Program-made: the position numbers and the translations under genes
The notes under the pieces: generated by a model
Database searches by the model: none
Told to the model about the DNA's origin: nothing
What the model saw: the letters and a program-made list of their open reading frames with translations, nothing else
Shown here: piece by piece, positions 1 through 6,185 of the stretch
Layout: every line of letters begins with the position of its first letter
Position numbering within the stretch: the first letter of the stretch is position 1
NCBI GenBank assembly: GCA_009691815.1
Contig: SIAL01000100.1
Location: forward strand, 1 to 10,026
Origin: Gemmataceae bacterium
GTDB taxonomy: Bacteria > Planctomycetota > Planctomycetia > Gemmatales > Gemmataceae
Direction of reading: 5' to 3'
DNA length: 10,026 nucleotides

Positions 1-807
1 AAACCGAACTATGGAATTCAAAACTGGGGCAACGGAATCAATTGTATAGAATTGACCAGTTTTAAATCCACCTTGGCTATATGGAAGCCCAGTGGTTGAA
101 ATAAAGGTAGCATTATTGGCAACTTGAAGCTGAATAGTTCCATCACCAGAAAAACCACTAACTTTAACTAAAAATTCATTTGGACTCCCTATGATAGCTT
201 CAACTTGGGTAACAGGTTGCGTACCAATAATAATTGTTCCAGTTGTAGCAACTTTGAAATTATTATTGGCAGTATCAATGCTTGTTTGATACTTAATATT
301 GGTTAATGGCAAAGTGATTATACTAGAAGGAATAATATCTTGCGAGAAAGTTATTTTAAAAACGACAGATGATCCAGATGCAGTTTGACCTGTAGGATTA
401 AAACGATTAATTGAATTTACAACTGGTGACCGAGGGTTTATTTCAAACGCTTCGGTTAATTTACAGGGAATTGATAAATCAACCAAAGGTGTCCCTGGAG
501 CAATAGCTCTTATCTGGGCTATTGGATTGATATTGATTGACAATTTACCAAAGGACCCCGCCTTAGTTGGCAATTTAACAGTAACTCTGTAATTTTTATT
601 GTCAATAATTCCCTGATTAACAACTGGAACAACATTGGTAATCGTACACAATCCAAGCGAAGCATCTTTAACTATTATGAAATCAGCTGAATTGACACTG
701 GTCGGATCAACATCAAAATTAAATCGAACATTATAAATAACCGATGTCGTTGGAGGTGAATCAACTCGGATTGTTGAAGGGGTGGCTCGCACGATTGACT
801 GAATTGG
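1..807 (-). repeat. Ig-like protein repeats, period about 130 residues
   Basis: Residues 945 to 1213 contain two full units and the start of a third. Each opens with a P-(I/V)-x-(Q/N)-S-I-(V/N)-R box, at 945, 1072 and 1205. A strand-rich stretch with 'VxFxxxF' patterns follows, such as VVFKITFSQDI near 1092-1102. The spacings are 127 and 133 residues. The only two cysteines I found in the whole translation, C998 and C1059, lie in the first unit and could form a disulfide. The array clearly continues beyond the left edge. Confidence 0.6.
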
Positions 808-3639
808 AGCCGCGGCTGGGATTACGCTTGAGGTCCATACGGTTGACGCCCCATTTGCAATGGCACGGTAAGCAACATTCCCCTCCATGTTCCTAATGGA
901 ATCCACACTTCCAGGCATCCCGGTTTGATTTTGAAAAGAGACAGTTGTATTAGAAGTTCCTTGGGTGGAGTAAAGAACTCTATTGGTTGCCCCTAGGGTG
1001 CCAATATCCGCCGAAAAATATATCTGGTTCCCAACAGGAGTGAAATCGGCTGGGGAGGAATCAGCACCACCCGCATTTAGATCTTTGAGCAGGGTAACCA
1101 CCGGTGAATCAAACCCGGTAATAATATAGGGCTCAAAATTGTTGAGGGGGGACGCGGCGGTTCCTAATCCCTGGTTAGCAGCCGAAAAAATTGCGAATTG
1201 TTCACCAGCAACAATGCCTGTTACTGTTGGATCGGATGGAGCAGCACCTGAACTATTGGTATTGATATTTCGAATATTTTTTGTTCCGGAAAGTGTTCCA
1301 TTGGACACCCATGGTTCATTTCCAACTAAAGCATTAGTTGGAGATCCAAAGAAAATATTATTACCAAACGCCGAAATTTTGGTTGAAGAATCTAATGATA
1401 AAACATAAGAAATATCGCTTCTTCCGGAAACTGGGTCAATAACTCCGGTTGTTTTAAATAAAGAGTTCCCTGTAAAACCATCCAAAGCGGTAAAATAAAC
1501 CACGCCTTCTATAGAAGCAAAATTGATTGGCTGGGCAGTACCAGGATTACCAAGAATACTTCCAACAACCACTGCCGAGGTATCAGCAGGCCCTAATTTA
1601 TATAAGGAAAAATTACCTTGGCTTATTTTTCCAGCAAAAAACAAAGTACCGTTGGCATTAACAATTGACTTCCCGGCTACAGAAGAGGTACTTGGGACGG
1701 AATCGACATAATTTGATGCGACAAGTAGCTGCTTGCCATTGGAATCAATTTGATACAAACTTCCACTATCATTAATATAAATAAAATTATTGAATGAACC
1801 TACAACCTTTGATGATGAACTCAAAGGTGTTAGCAGAACTACATTTACTGGAATACTATTCGCGACACCTTTGGAGTAATATAATAACTGGTTTCCATTG
1901 GCATTAGGTTTAAGAAAATAAAGTGCATCATTAAATGACAGTAAAGATGCTGGATCATAGTTTGCCAAAAATGAACCAGTTGTTACAGCTATTGTACTAC
2001 CTAATGTTCCAGTTGATGACCATAAATCATTTCCAACAACAAAAAACAATGTGCCTCCAACATTTACTAATGATGCATTGTTAGGTGATTGAGTGCTAAT
2101 AGAAGCTGTATTCATGGTTTGATAAGTAGACCCAACATAAAGTTCAGATCCAAGCTGACCATTATTTGCTGATAAATATAATACCCCATTTTTTACTGCC
2201 AAACCATTTGGATTTGATGAAGCATTGTTTGCAACATTGAAATCCTTTAAAATAAATGTAGTTAAAACGGTTCCTTGAGTAGTAAATAACTCATTTCCAT
2301 ACAAAGGATCATTGGCGGCAAAAAATGCCTGGTAATGGTTGGCGGCAAATTGGGTTGGATTTGACCCGCCAACTCCCGGATTAATATCCACAATTTGCAA
2401 CGCCCCTACCATTCCTTCAAGCGAAACCGGAATGCTGGAAGGTTCCATTCCTAATGGTGTGAATGTTGTAACCGCGGTAGGGCCGGATCCCGTTGTTGTG
2501 AGGATCCCGCCATCCGCCGCTAAGATTAAGGCATTGGGAACAACAACGGAATTAAGAAGCCCCGTGGTTGGATTGAGACCATTCCCATTTGGGTTAATGT
2601 CAAGAGCCAACTTTGAAACAATTCCATTGGACTGATAAAGTTCAGTTCCCCCAATTTTCCCTGTCGCCGCAAAAAATACTTGGCCATTTAGGAACCGCAT
2701 AGGGCCTACAGGGTCCGCCGGTAACAAAGTGCCGGAGGAACCATTGACAGGCTGAGTAAGGGCAGTTGGAATGGTGAATGCTGAAGAATTTTGTGGAATT
2801 GTAAAAAGGGACAACCCCGAATTGCCGCTCAGGGTTCCCTGGAAAAAGATGTTGCCATTTAGTATGTTTAAATCTATAATTGAAGAAAAACTATAGCCAA
2901 CTATTTGGTTTACTGAAAATGTTGCATTACTGAATGTTTGATTGTTACTTAAACCTAATTCAAAAATACCAATATTACCACTCGGTAATTGATCGACAAT
3001 ATATAACAATCCACCAGAAATCATTAGTTCTTGTGGATTAGTCCAAGGAGCTAATGTGGTTGGACCAGTTACCAAAGTTGAAGTAATTGATGTTAATGTA
3101 TTATTAGAATAGGTATCATATGTTCTATATAATTCATTCAAACCAGTTTGGGCATTGTTTGATAGAAAATAAGCTTGTAAACCAAAACTTACAATGTCAC
3201 TATAAGTTCCTGTTGGCGCATTTTGAACGACAAAGCTGGTGTTTTTGGGAGCTGCCACGGCAAACAAACCGGATTGCTGGGAGTTTGGATTGATAGCGCT
3301 GGCGTACAATCGACTTCCCGCATCTACAACCGCACCAGGATTAATGTAGTTAACGGCTCCTGAGGAGAGAGTTACTGGCGATGCCTTAGTACCTGAATCA
3401 TACCGGTATAGCGCTCTTGTATTGTTTGTATTGTTTGCTGTAAAATATAAGGTTGCATCAACTTGAGTGAATTGGCTTGGATATGAAGAACCAGAAGGAT
3501 TGAGATTGGTTGGACCTGTAAAATTGATAATTGTTGGTACGGAACGATCTTCTAAAATTTCTATTAAAGGATTAAAGTTATTAATTTGTTTTTTGTTGTT
3601 TAGTGATTTAAACGCAAATAGGGATAATATTTTTTTCAT
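1..3639 (-). CDS. Giant planctomycete-type surface protein with LEDR motif, ELWxxDGT repeats and Ig-like repeats (partial, C-terminus off the window)
   Basis: I translated 1213 codons from the ATG at 3639-3637 to the window edge in one frame, with no stop seen. The frame at both ends agrees, so there is no net frameshift. A GAGG ribosome site lies at 3653-3650, 10 nt before the ATG. The N-terminus is basic and Asn-rich, and LEDRSVP is at residues 29-35. This resembles the LEDR/LEPR-type motif at the start of many large Gemmata-like proteins. Residues about 37-935 carry degenerate ELWxxDGT-type repeats, such as TELYQSNG (332-339), NELFTTQGTV (449-458) and NEPWVSNGTLSGT (774-786). These alternate with short 'LYF/IFF' strands, as in a beta-propeller. 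From about 945 come Ig-like repeats opening with PIQSIVR (945), PVVNSINR (1072) and PVLNSIVR (1205). No enzyme motif is seen. I infer an exported, probably cell-surface, binding or structural protein. The family is clear; the function is unknown. Confidence 0.88.
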   Translation of the reverse strand, partial: MKKILSLFAFKSLNNKKQINNFNPLIEILEDRSVPTIINFTGPTNLNPSGSSYPSQFTQVDATLYFTANNTNNTRALYRYDSGTKASPVTLSSGAVNYINPGAVVDAGSRLYASAINPNSQQSGLFAVAAPKNTSFVVQNAPTGTYSDIVSFGLQAYFLSNNAQTGLNELYRTYDTYSNNTLTSITSTLVTGPTTLAPWTNPQELMISGGLLYIVDQLPSGNIGIFELGLSNNQTFSNATFSVNQIVGYSFSSIIDLNILNGNIFFQGTLSGNSGLSLFTIPQNSSAFTIPTALTQPVNGSSGTLLPADPVGPMRFLNGQVFFAATGKIGGTELYQSNGIVSKLALDINPNGNGLNPTTGLLNSVVVPNALILAADGGILTTTGSGPTAVTTFTPLGMEPSSIPVSLEGMVGALQIVDINPGVGGSNPTQFAANHYQAFFAANDPLYGNELFTTQGTVLTTFILKDFNVANNASSNPNGLAVKNGVLYLSANNGQLGSELYVGSTYQTMNTASISTQSPNNASLVNVGGTLFFVVGNDLWSSTGTLGSTIAVTTGSFLANYDPASLLSFNDALYFLKPNANGNQLLYYSKGVANSIPVNVVLLTPLSSSSKVVGSFNNFIYINDSGSLYQIDSNGKQLLVASNYVDSVPSTSSVAGKSIVNANGTLFFAGKISQGNFSLYKLGPADTSAVVVGSILGNPGTAQPINFASIEGVVYFTALDGFTGNSLFKTTGVIDPVSGRSDISYVLSLDSSTKISAFGNNIFFGSPTNALVGNEPWVSNGTLSGTKNIRNINTNSSGAAPSDPTVTGIVAGEQFAIFSAANQGLGTAASPLNNFEPYIITGFDSPVVTLLKDLNAGGADSSPADFTPVGNQIYFSADIGTLGATNRVLYSTQGTSNTTVSFQNQTGMPGSVDSIRNMEGNVAYRAIANGASTVWTSSVIPAAAPIQSIVRATPSTIRVDSPPTTSVIYNVRFNFDVDPTSVNSADFIIVKDASLGLCTITNVVPVVNQGIIDNKNYRVTVKLPTKAGSFGKLSININPIAQIRAIAPGTPLVDLSIPCKLTEAFEINPRSPVVNSINRFNPTGQTASGSSVVFKITFSQDIIPSSIITLPLTNIKYQTSIDTANNNFKVATTGTIIIGTQPVTQVEAIIGSPNEFLVKVSGFSGDGTIQLQVANNATFISTTGLPYSQGGFKTGQFYTIDSVAPVLNSIVRF
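837..3531 (-). repeat. Degenerate ELWxxDGT-type protein repeat region
   Basis: This stretch encodes residues about 37-935 of the giant protein. Recurrent units have a hydrophobic strand (LYFTA, IFFQG, VFFAA, LFFVV, IYFSA), then an ELY/ELF/EPW box, then often a 'DINPxG' or 'NINTNSSG' turn. The clearest boxes are at residues 169-171, 332-339, 449-458, 499-501, 774-786 and 836-838. The repeats are diverged at DNA level, so this is an old protein repeat, not a recent tandem duplication. The boundaries are approximate. Confidence 0.7.
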
Positions 3640-3655
3640 TACTAGTTTACCTCAA

Positions 3656-3671
3656 TTTCGTTAAAACGAAA
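3656..3671. repeat. 7-bp perfect inverted repeat upstream of the giant gene
   Basis: TTTCGTT and AACGAAA are separated by AA in the 46-bp gap between the HEAT-protein stop and the giant-protein ATG. As RNA it would be at best a 6-bp, AU-rich hairpin with a 4-nt loop and no following U-run, so it is a poor terminator. A small operator or a chance palindrome are both possible. Confidence 0.35.
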
Positions 3672-3685
3672 AGTCCTTTTGTATT

Positions 3686-4531
3686 TTAGGATTTTGGATT
3701 ACCTAATTCCGGGCCAACTATTGGATCTTGTTTGGTAGGAACTGCCGTGGGTTTTGACCCTGGCGTAAACTCTGGGATAACGGGAAAAATTTCTTGGTTT
3801 GGCAACCGAGGAGGGGCGGCTGTCGTGGTTCGTGTTTGGTTTAAGGGCCCTAGCCCATGGATAGGATCTTTGATCGGTCCATCCGCAAATCCTGTGGCTC
3901 CTTGCAACCAGCTAATTATTTTTTTTCCTGGCCTATACCAAGATTTTTTATTTTCTAATGGGTTTGGTTTTTCCCAATCTTTTGGGGAACTTTCCCCATA
4001 ACTAAATGTTGAGGCTATCCAAGCCATAATTCCGCTTTTGGGATTTGGGAGGATTGGAGTAGGCTCCTTGGCAATTTGCCCAAGTGGATCCAAAGCAGTA
4101 ACAGGTACAACTTGAACCGACCGGTATCCTGCAAGGTTATATTGCAATAAAGCGCTTCGTGCTTGCAATCGTACTCTCATGGATGGGTCATTGGTTATTG
4201 CTTTCTCCAAAGCAGCACCCACTTCCTGGCGAACAGGCCTCATCTTGGATAATGCCAATGCAGCTTCGGCGCGAACCCCGGCTTTTCTGTCCGAAACCAT
4301 GGAATCGGCCAAAGCTACAATTGCCATAGGTTGGGAAACCCCTTCAACAGACCGCAAATCCTCAATGGATTGTAAACGAACCAGTTCTTCACCGCTAGAT
4401 TTCAATATTTGGCAAATTTGCGCAACTTGTTCGGGATTTTGGATATTTTTTGGTTTGCCTAGAAAAAATAATTGAAGGGGAAGCGCCTGTCCCTCCCCTA
4501 TCATCAACAGAAGAATTACTGAAATCCCCAT
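3686..4531 (-). CDS. Secreted HEAT-repeat protein with Pro-rich tail
   Basis: The product has 281 residues. The first 16 or so (MGISVILLLMIGEGQA) look like a short export signal ending in an AxA-like GQA site, although the usual basic residues after Met are missing. Residues about 35-132 form two to three helical HEAT-like repeats. The best are AIVALADSMVSDRKAGVRAEAA (70-91, shown only in part here as the repeat core) and the unit around DPSMRVRLQARSALLQY (115-131), each with the Asp/Val/Arg pattern of HEAT/PBS repeats. From about 140 to 281 the chain is rich in Pro, Gly and Lys, has no clear fold, and includes a W-rich patch at 170-210. Such proteins usually act as scaffolds, and no active site is expected. 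The gene sits 46 bp upstream of the giant surface gene on the same strand, so co-transcription is likely. The start has only a weak GGAG 17 nt upstream and may rely on coupling to the small ORF before it. Confidence 0.75.
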   Translation of the reverse strand: MGISVILLLMIGEGQALPLQLFFLGKPKNIQNPEQVAQICQILKSSGEELVRLQSIEDLRSVEGVSQPMAIVALADSMVSDRKAGVRAEAALALSKMRPVRQEVGAALEKAITNDPSMRVRLQARSALLQYNLAGYRSVQVVPVTALDPLGQIAKEPTPILPNPKSGIMAWIASTFSYGESSPKDWEKPNPLENKKSWYRPGKKIISWLQGATGFADGPIKDPIHGLGPLNQTRTTTAAPPRLPNQEIFPVIPEFTPGSKPTAVPTKQDPIVGPELGNPKS

Positions 4532-4543
4532 TTTGCAGGTACC

Positions 4544-4705
4544 CTATTCTCCAATTATGATAGACTCCGCAAATGAGGAAGTCCCTTCTTTGGTATCGAC
4601 CATACCGCCTACCTTGATTGGGCGATTCACAAAGGGTTTCCCTGTTTTTTGACCAACACCTTGCCATAAGGACCCAATTATTGGTCCAATCCGAATCTGT
4701 TTCAC
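4544..4705 (-). CDS. Small hypothetical protein, 53 residues, GTG start
   Basis: A GTG at 4705-4703 opens a frame of 53 codons ending in TAG at 4546-4544. A GAGAGG sequence lies 12 nt before the GTG, rather far for a ribosome site but usable. The product begins MKQIRIGPIIGSLWQG and ends SSFAESIIIGE. It has a plausible composition (Gly, Ile, Lys, Val, no Cys) and no membrane segment. It is in the same frame as the HEAT gene, 12 bp upstream of it, separated only by the TAG. The frame is open further upstream to a TAA near 4777-4775, without a standard start. I do not recognise the family. It could be a leader peptide, a short real protein, or the remains of a longer N-terminal region cut off by the TAG. 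An overlapping 90-codon frame on the same strand (4667-4395) runs deep into the HEAT gene and is less likely. Confidence 0.4.
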   Translation of the reverse strand: MKQIRIGPIIGSLWQGVGQKTGKPFVNRPIKVGGMVDTKEGTSSFAESIIIGE

Positions 4706-4803
4706 TGACGAAGTGTTCCTCTCAATGGATTGGATTTTTCCCGAGTTGGGAGCTTTGGTCGCTGGTGATTTTTGTTACTTAAAGCGATCAAATCAAGGGA
4801 GTT
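4706..4803. promoter_or_regulatory. Divergent promoter region
   Basis: These 98 bp separate the leftward small-ORF/HEAT/giant-gene unit from the rightward oxidoreductase operon, so promoters for both directions should lie here. I could not pick a convincing -35/-10 pair on either strand. The region holds the dyad at 4754-4792 and, next to the oxidoreductase start, the ribosome-site sequence AAGGGAG (4795-4801). Confidence 0.4.
4754..4792 (+). promoter_or_regulatory. 10-bp dyad / possible 5' leader hairpin upstream of the oxidoreductase operon
   Basis: TTTGGTCGCT (4754-4763) and AGCGATCAAA (4783-4792) pair at all ten positions in plus-strand RNA, with one G-U pair, around a 19-nt AT-rich loop. 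The right arm ends 2 nt before the AAGGGAG ribosome site of the next gene. In DNA terms it is a dyad with arm centres 29 bp apart, which would also suit a dimeric regulator. No known operator is recognised. Confidence 0.4.
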
Positions 4804-6105
4804 ATGGCTGAAACATTTGGGGAAGTTACCATGAAAAATAACACCATCCGCGTTGGTATGGTTGGTTTAGGGATGATCTTTCAAGAAACTTACTTACCTG
4901 TTTTTGAACAAAGCCGGGGCCGGGTCAGGTTATCCTTAAAGGACAAACCTTACGAAATCCAGCTGACTGGTGTCGCATCCCGCACCGAAAAGTCCCACTC
5001 CATGGTTCGGGAAAAGTTTGGAATCCCCTGTTACTCAGGCCCAGATGCTGTAAATCAATTGTTATCGCAAGGAATTGATGCCTTATGTATTGCTAGCCCC
5101 GATGGTACTCATCATTTACCAGCTTTGCAGGGATTACGGCATAATTGCCATATTTTGATTGAAAAACCTTCTGTTTTAAATATGCAAGATTTGGATCTAT
5201 TAGAAGCGCAAGCCAATACTAGCGAAACTTTGGCCCGCGTGGTTTACCACAAGTTAGGTGATCCTGACCACAAAAGGTTACGCACTTTGGTTTCAGAAAA
5301 TGTCCTTAGGCATGTTAATTCAGGTTATTGCACCCTTCTTGAACCTAAATCCATTAGCCAAGGGACTTTTGCCGCATGGATTAACGGGCGTAATCCTGCT
5401 ACCTATGTCGCCGTTCATTATTTCAAACTGATTGATTTTACCTTTGGTACCTCCCAAGCAAGGGATAGTTGGAAACTTAGGCGAATTGGCTGCAGTGCTC
5501 AACGGGGTATTGTGGGGCCTGCTCAGGGTTCCACCTGGGATTCTGTCCAAAATCATATTACCTACGAACATCCTGATGGTCGGGAAGCCTCCTTTGATAT
5601 CCACACCTCCTGGGTAAATCCCGATAATTTTCCAGGCTATGTGGATCAGGAAGTTCAATTTCGGTTCGACAATGGCATTTGGAATGCTTCCCAGCGTAAA
5701 AGGGGGGTGGAATTGGTTGTTGAGGGCCTGACCCCGCATGATTTAAAGACAAATATCAACAATCATTATAACGCCTCCCTCTTGGACCCATGGGGCCCCA
5801 AAGTATCCAAGGGGTATGGTTTGGAAGTTTTAGAACGCTTTTTTACAGAGGTTGCCCATGTGGAATGGGATGGTGATAAAAGTGACCGACCTGCCCGGCT
5901 AAAAACGGTGCGCTCTATGAAATATGCCGACCTTTCTGCGGATCGGAATGTGGTTGCCATGGTCCAAGCAACAGAAGCGATCCTTGAAATGGCAGCCCAA
6001 GGTAAACCCGGTGGGGTGGTTGAAGTAAATGGAGAACATGGCGGATTGGTTCTCACCTACTCCGGGGCCTCGGATCGAATCGTTCTTTATGAAAAGCCTA
6101 TTTAA
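4804..6105 (+). CDS. Gfo/Idh/MocA-family NAD(P)-dependent oxidoreductase
   Basis: The product has 433 residues and would be cytosolic. A Rossmann domain starts at IRVGMVGLGMI, with nucleotide-binding glycines G18, G21 and G23. The family's E-K-P box is at 120-122, after an ASPDGTHH strand-loop at 97-104. The C-terminal alpha/beta domain includes YVAVHYFKLIDF (201-212), where H205 and D211 may stand for the usual His/Asp substrate residues. Members oxidise or reduce a hydroxyl on sugars, inositols or related compounds; the substrate here cannot be read from sequence. The length is above the usual 330-390. Start: ATG 4804 has AAGG five bases upstream, but ATG 4831 (MKNNTIRV) has GGGGAAG with a 5-nt spacer and gives the more usual N-terminus. 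It is the first gene of the rightward operon and lies 80 bp before the aminotransferase. The family call is secure; the start is uncertain. Confidence 0.9.
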   Translation: MAETFGEVTMKNNTIRVGMVGLGMIFQETYLPVFEQSRGRVRLSLKDKPYEIQLTGVASRTEKSHSMVREKFGIPCYSGPDAVNQLLSQGIDALCIASPDGTHHLPALQGLRHNCHILIEKPSVLNMQDLDLLEAQANTSETLARVVYHKLGDPDHKRLRTLVSENVLRHVNSGYCTLLEPKSISQGTFAAWINGRNPATYVAVHYFKLIDFTFGTSQARDSWKLRRIGCSAQRGIVGPAQGSTWDSVQNHITYEHPDGREASFDIHTSWVNPDNFPGYVDQEVQFRFDNGIWNASQRKRGVELVVEGLTPHDLKTNINNHYNASLLDPWGPKVSKGYGLEVLERFFTEVAHVEWDGDKSDRPARLKTVRSMKYADLSADRNVVAMVQATEAILEMAAQGKPGGVVEVNGEHGGLVLTYSGASDRIVLYEKPI

Positions 6106-6185
6106 GTCCAATAGGCAAAGATTTCCGTGGCCATCACCCTTCTCCTAAGGTAGTCTGATTTAGCGATGATCTTAAGGAAACTTTT

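Noticed and set aside
1139..2635. Short plus-strand frames (1139-1408, 1523-1711, 2339-2635) and a similar one at 3467-3664
   Set aside because: All lie antisense to the continuous 1213-codon minus-strand gene, have no ribosome sites worth noting and no recognisable protein pattern.
4395..4667. 90-codon minus-strand frame overlapping the small ORF and the HEAT gene start
   Set aside because: It runs 137 bp into the HEAT gene in another frame, has an Arg/Cys/Trp-rich unnatural composition, and is less protein-like than the 53-codon GTG frame.
5320..5739. 139-codon minus-strand frame
   Set aside because: It is antisense to the conserved core of the oxidoreductase, and its Pro/Gly/Asn-rich composition is typical of a complement-strand shadow.
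6106..6185. Possible terminator or promoter between oxidoreductase and aminotransferase
   Set aside because: Only weak CCTAAGG/CTTAAGG similarity was seen, with no stable stem, no U-run and no convincing promoter. The genes are treated as one operon.
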